Source: an uncultured Desulfobacterales bacterium (GTDB lineage: Bacteria > Desulfobacterota > Desulfobacteria > Desulfobacterales > JAFDCJ01). Taken from it: DNA of 6,357 nt. The position numbers and the translations under genes were made by a program. Where the stretch lies: positions 1-6,357 of the forward strand of contig CALZJV010000515.1 in the NCBI GenBank assembly GCA_945787595.1, given 5' to 3'. The notes under the pieces were generated by a model, which saw only the letters and a program-made list of their open reading frames with translations, searched no databases and had not been told where the DNA came from. Positions 5,574 to 6,357 of the stretch are shown here, in pieces; position 1 is the first letter of the stretch, and every line of letters starts with the position of its first letter.

Positions 5574-6357
5574 AAGTAAAGAAAAAGACAATCGGCCTGG
5601 CCATCTATTTTGTACTGCTGTTGATGCCAATCTATTGGATGCTCAACATGTCCTTGCGAACCAATGCCGACATCCTGGGGTACTTCGCCCTGTATCCGAA
5701 AGATATAACATTTATCAACTACATGAAAATTTTCACGGATTCATCCTGGTACTCAGGTTATATCAATTCCATCATTTATGTAAGCATCAATACGGTTATC
5801 TCGTTGGTAACGGCACTGCCTGCGGCCTATGCTTTTTCACGCTATCGGTTCCTGGGTGACAAGCACATGTTTTTTTGGTTGCTCACCAATCGGATGGCGC
5901 CGGCGGCAGTTTTCGCGCTGCCCTTTTTCCAGCTGTATTCCTCAGTCGGTCTGATGGATACGCATATTGCGGTGGCGCTTGCGCACTGTCTGTTCAATGT
6001 GCCCCTGGCGGTCTGGATCCTGGAAGGCTTTATGTCCGGGATCCCCAAAGAAATTGATGAGACCGCTTTTATCGACGGTTACAGTTTTCCGCGCTTTTTT
6101 ATCACCATCTTCATTCCGCTGATTCGGGCCGGAGTCGGCGTGACGGCCTTTTTCTGTTTTATGTTCAGCTGGGTCGAGCTGCTGATTGCCCGGACACTGA
6201 CGGTAACGAATGCGAAACCCATCGCGGCAATAATGACGCGAACCATTAGCGCCACTGGTCTTGACTATGGCCTGCTGGCCGCGGCCGGTATGCTCACGAT
6301 TGTACCAGGAATGCTGGTAATCTGGTTTGCACGCAATCATATGGCCAAGGGCTTCGC
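5570..6357 (+). CDS. glpQ: Glycerol ABC importer inner-membrane permease GlpQ (3' end cut by window edge)
   Basis: Second membrane subunit, pairing with GlpP. The frame starts at ATG 5570, overlaps the glpP TGA by 4 bp (ATGA), and runs off the right edge after 262 codons plus 2 nt; only a few residues are probably missing, since the text already reaches the family-like ending VIWFARNHMAKGF. Seen: a basic N-terminus (MKVKKK) followed by helix 1 (about 7-27), more hydrophobic helices at about 67-88, 100-125, 134-152, 186-207 and 234-254, and the EAA-type loop at 161-184 (ETAFIDGYSFPRFF then IPL). The Shine-Dalgarno is GAGGAG at 5557-5562 with 7-nt spacing, inside glpP, so the two permeases are probably translationally coupled and made in equal amounts. 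Not related to E. coli GlpQ phosphodiesterase. A small DUF2160-type protein and the binding protein GlpV would be expected next. Confidence 0.9.
   Translation, partial: MKVKKKTIGLAIYFVLLLMPIYWMLNMSLRTNADILGYFALYPKDITFINYMKIFTDSSWYSGYINSIIYVSINTVISLVTALPAAYAFSRYRFLGDKHMFFWLLTNRMAPAAVFALPFFQLYSSVGLMDTHIAVALAHCLFNVPLAVWILEGFMSGIPKEIDETAFIDGYSFPRFFITIFIPLIRAGVGVTAFFCFMFSWVELLIARTLTVTNAKPIAAIMTRTISATGLDYGLLAAAGMLTIVPGMLVIWFARNHMAKGF

Noticed and set aside
5942..6340. 132-codon minus-strand open frame within glpQ
   Set aside because: It is antisense to a permease frame with clear membrane helices and an EAA loop, and its translation has no recognisable features.

Overview
The window holds parts of two divergent operons for glycerol / glycerol-3-phosphate (G3P) metabolism in what looks like an anaerobic or facultative bacterium. 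A member of the former Deltaproteobacteria (Desulfobacterota) is my best guess. It rests on the GlpA/GlpB-type respiratory G3P dehydrogenase and on two intergenic repeats that resemble, from memory only, repeats in that group. No taxonomic marker is present, so the assignment is inference.

Layout. On the minus strand, reading right to left, are glpA (start 2042, stop at 489) and the first 101 codons of glpB (start 305, running off the left edge). They encode the FAD catalytic subunit, with a C-terminal BFD-type [2Fe-2S] domain, and the second flavoprotein subunit of anaerobic G3P dehydrogenase. The third subunit gene, glpC, is expected further left. A 345-bp divergent intergenic region (2043-2387) separates them from the plus-strand operon: glpS (2388-3488), glpT (3498-4583), glpP (about 4710-5573) and glpQ (5570 to the right edge). 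These encode two ATPases and two permeases of a GlpSTPQV-type glycerol ABC importer. The substrate-binding protein gene glpV is expected beyond the right edge. These glpT and glpQ are not the E. coli genes of the same name, which encode the G3P antiporter and the glycerophosphodiester phosphodiesterase.

How the genes fit together: the ABC importer would bring glycerol in, a glycerol kinase not in this window would phosphorylate it, and GlpAB(C) would oxidise G3P to dihydroxyacetone phosphate and pass electrons to the membrane quinone pool. The shared intergenic region suggests co-regulation. It contains a 7-bp inverted repeat with 22-bp centre-to-centre spacing that could be an operator.

Most worth a second look: (i) the two ATPases carry complementary defects, GlpS lacking the switch-loop histidine and GlpT lacking the LSGGQ signature, which predicts one canonical and one degenerate ATP site; (ii) glpP has no ATG/GTG/TTG in frame upstream of its first membrane helix, and its 5' end abuts what looks like a truncated palindromic repeat; (iii) a different inverted repeat sits between glpA and glpB, its arm ending next to the glpA stop codon. 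No tRNA, rRNA, CRISPR array, transposase or clear terminator was seen.
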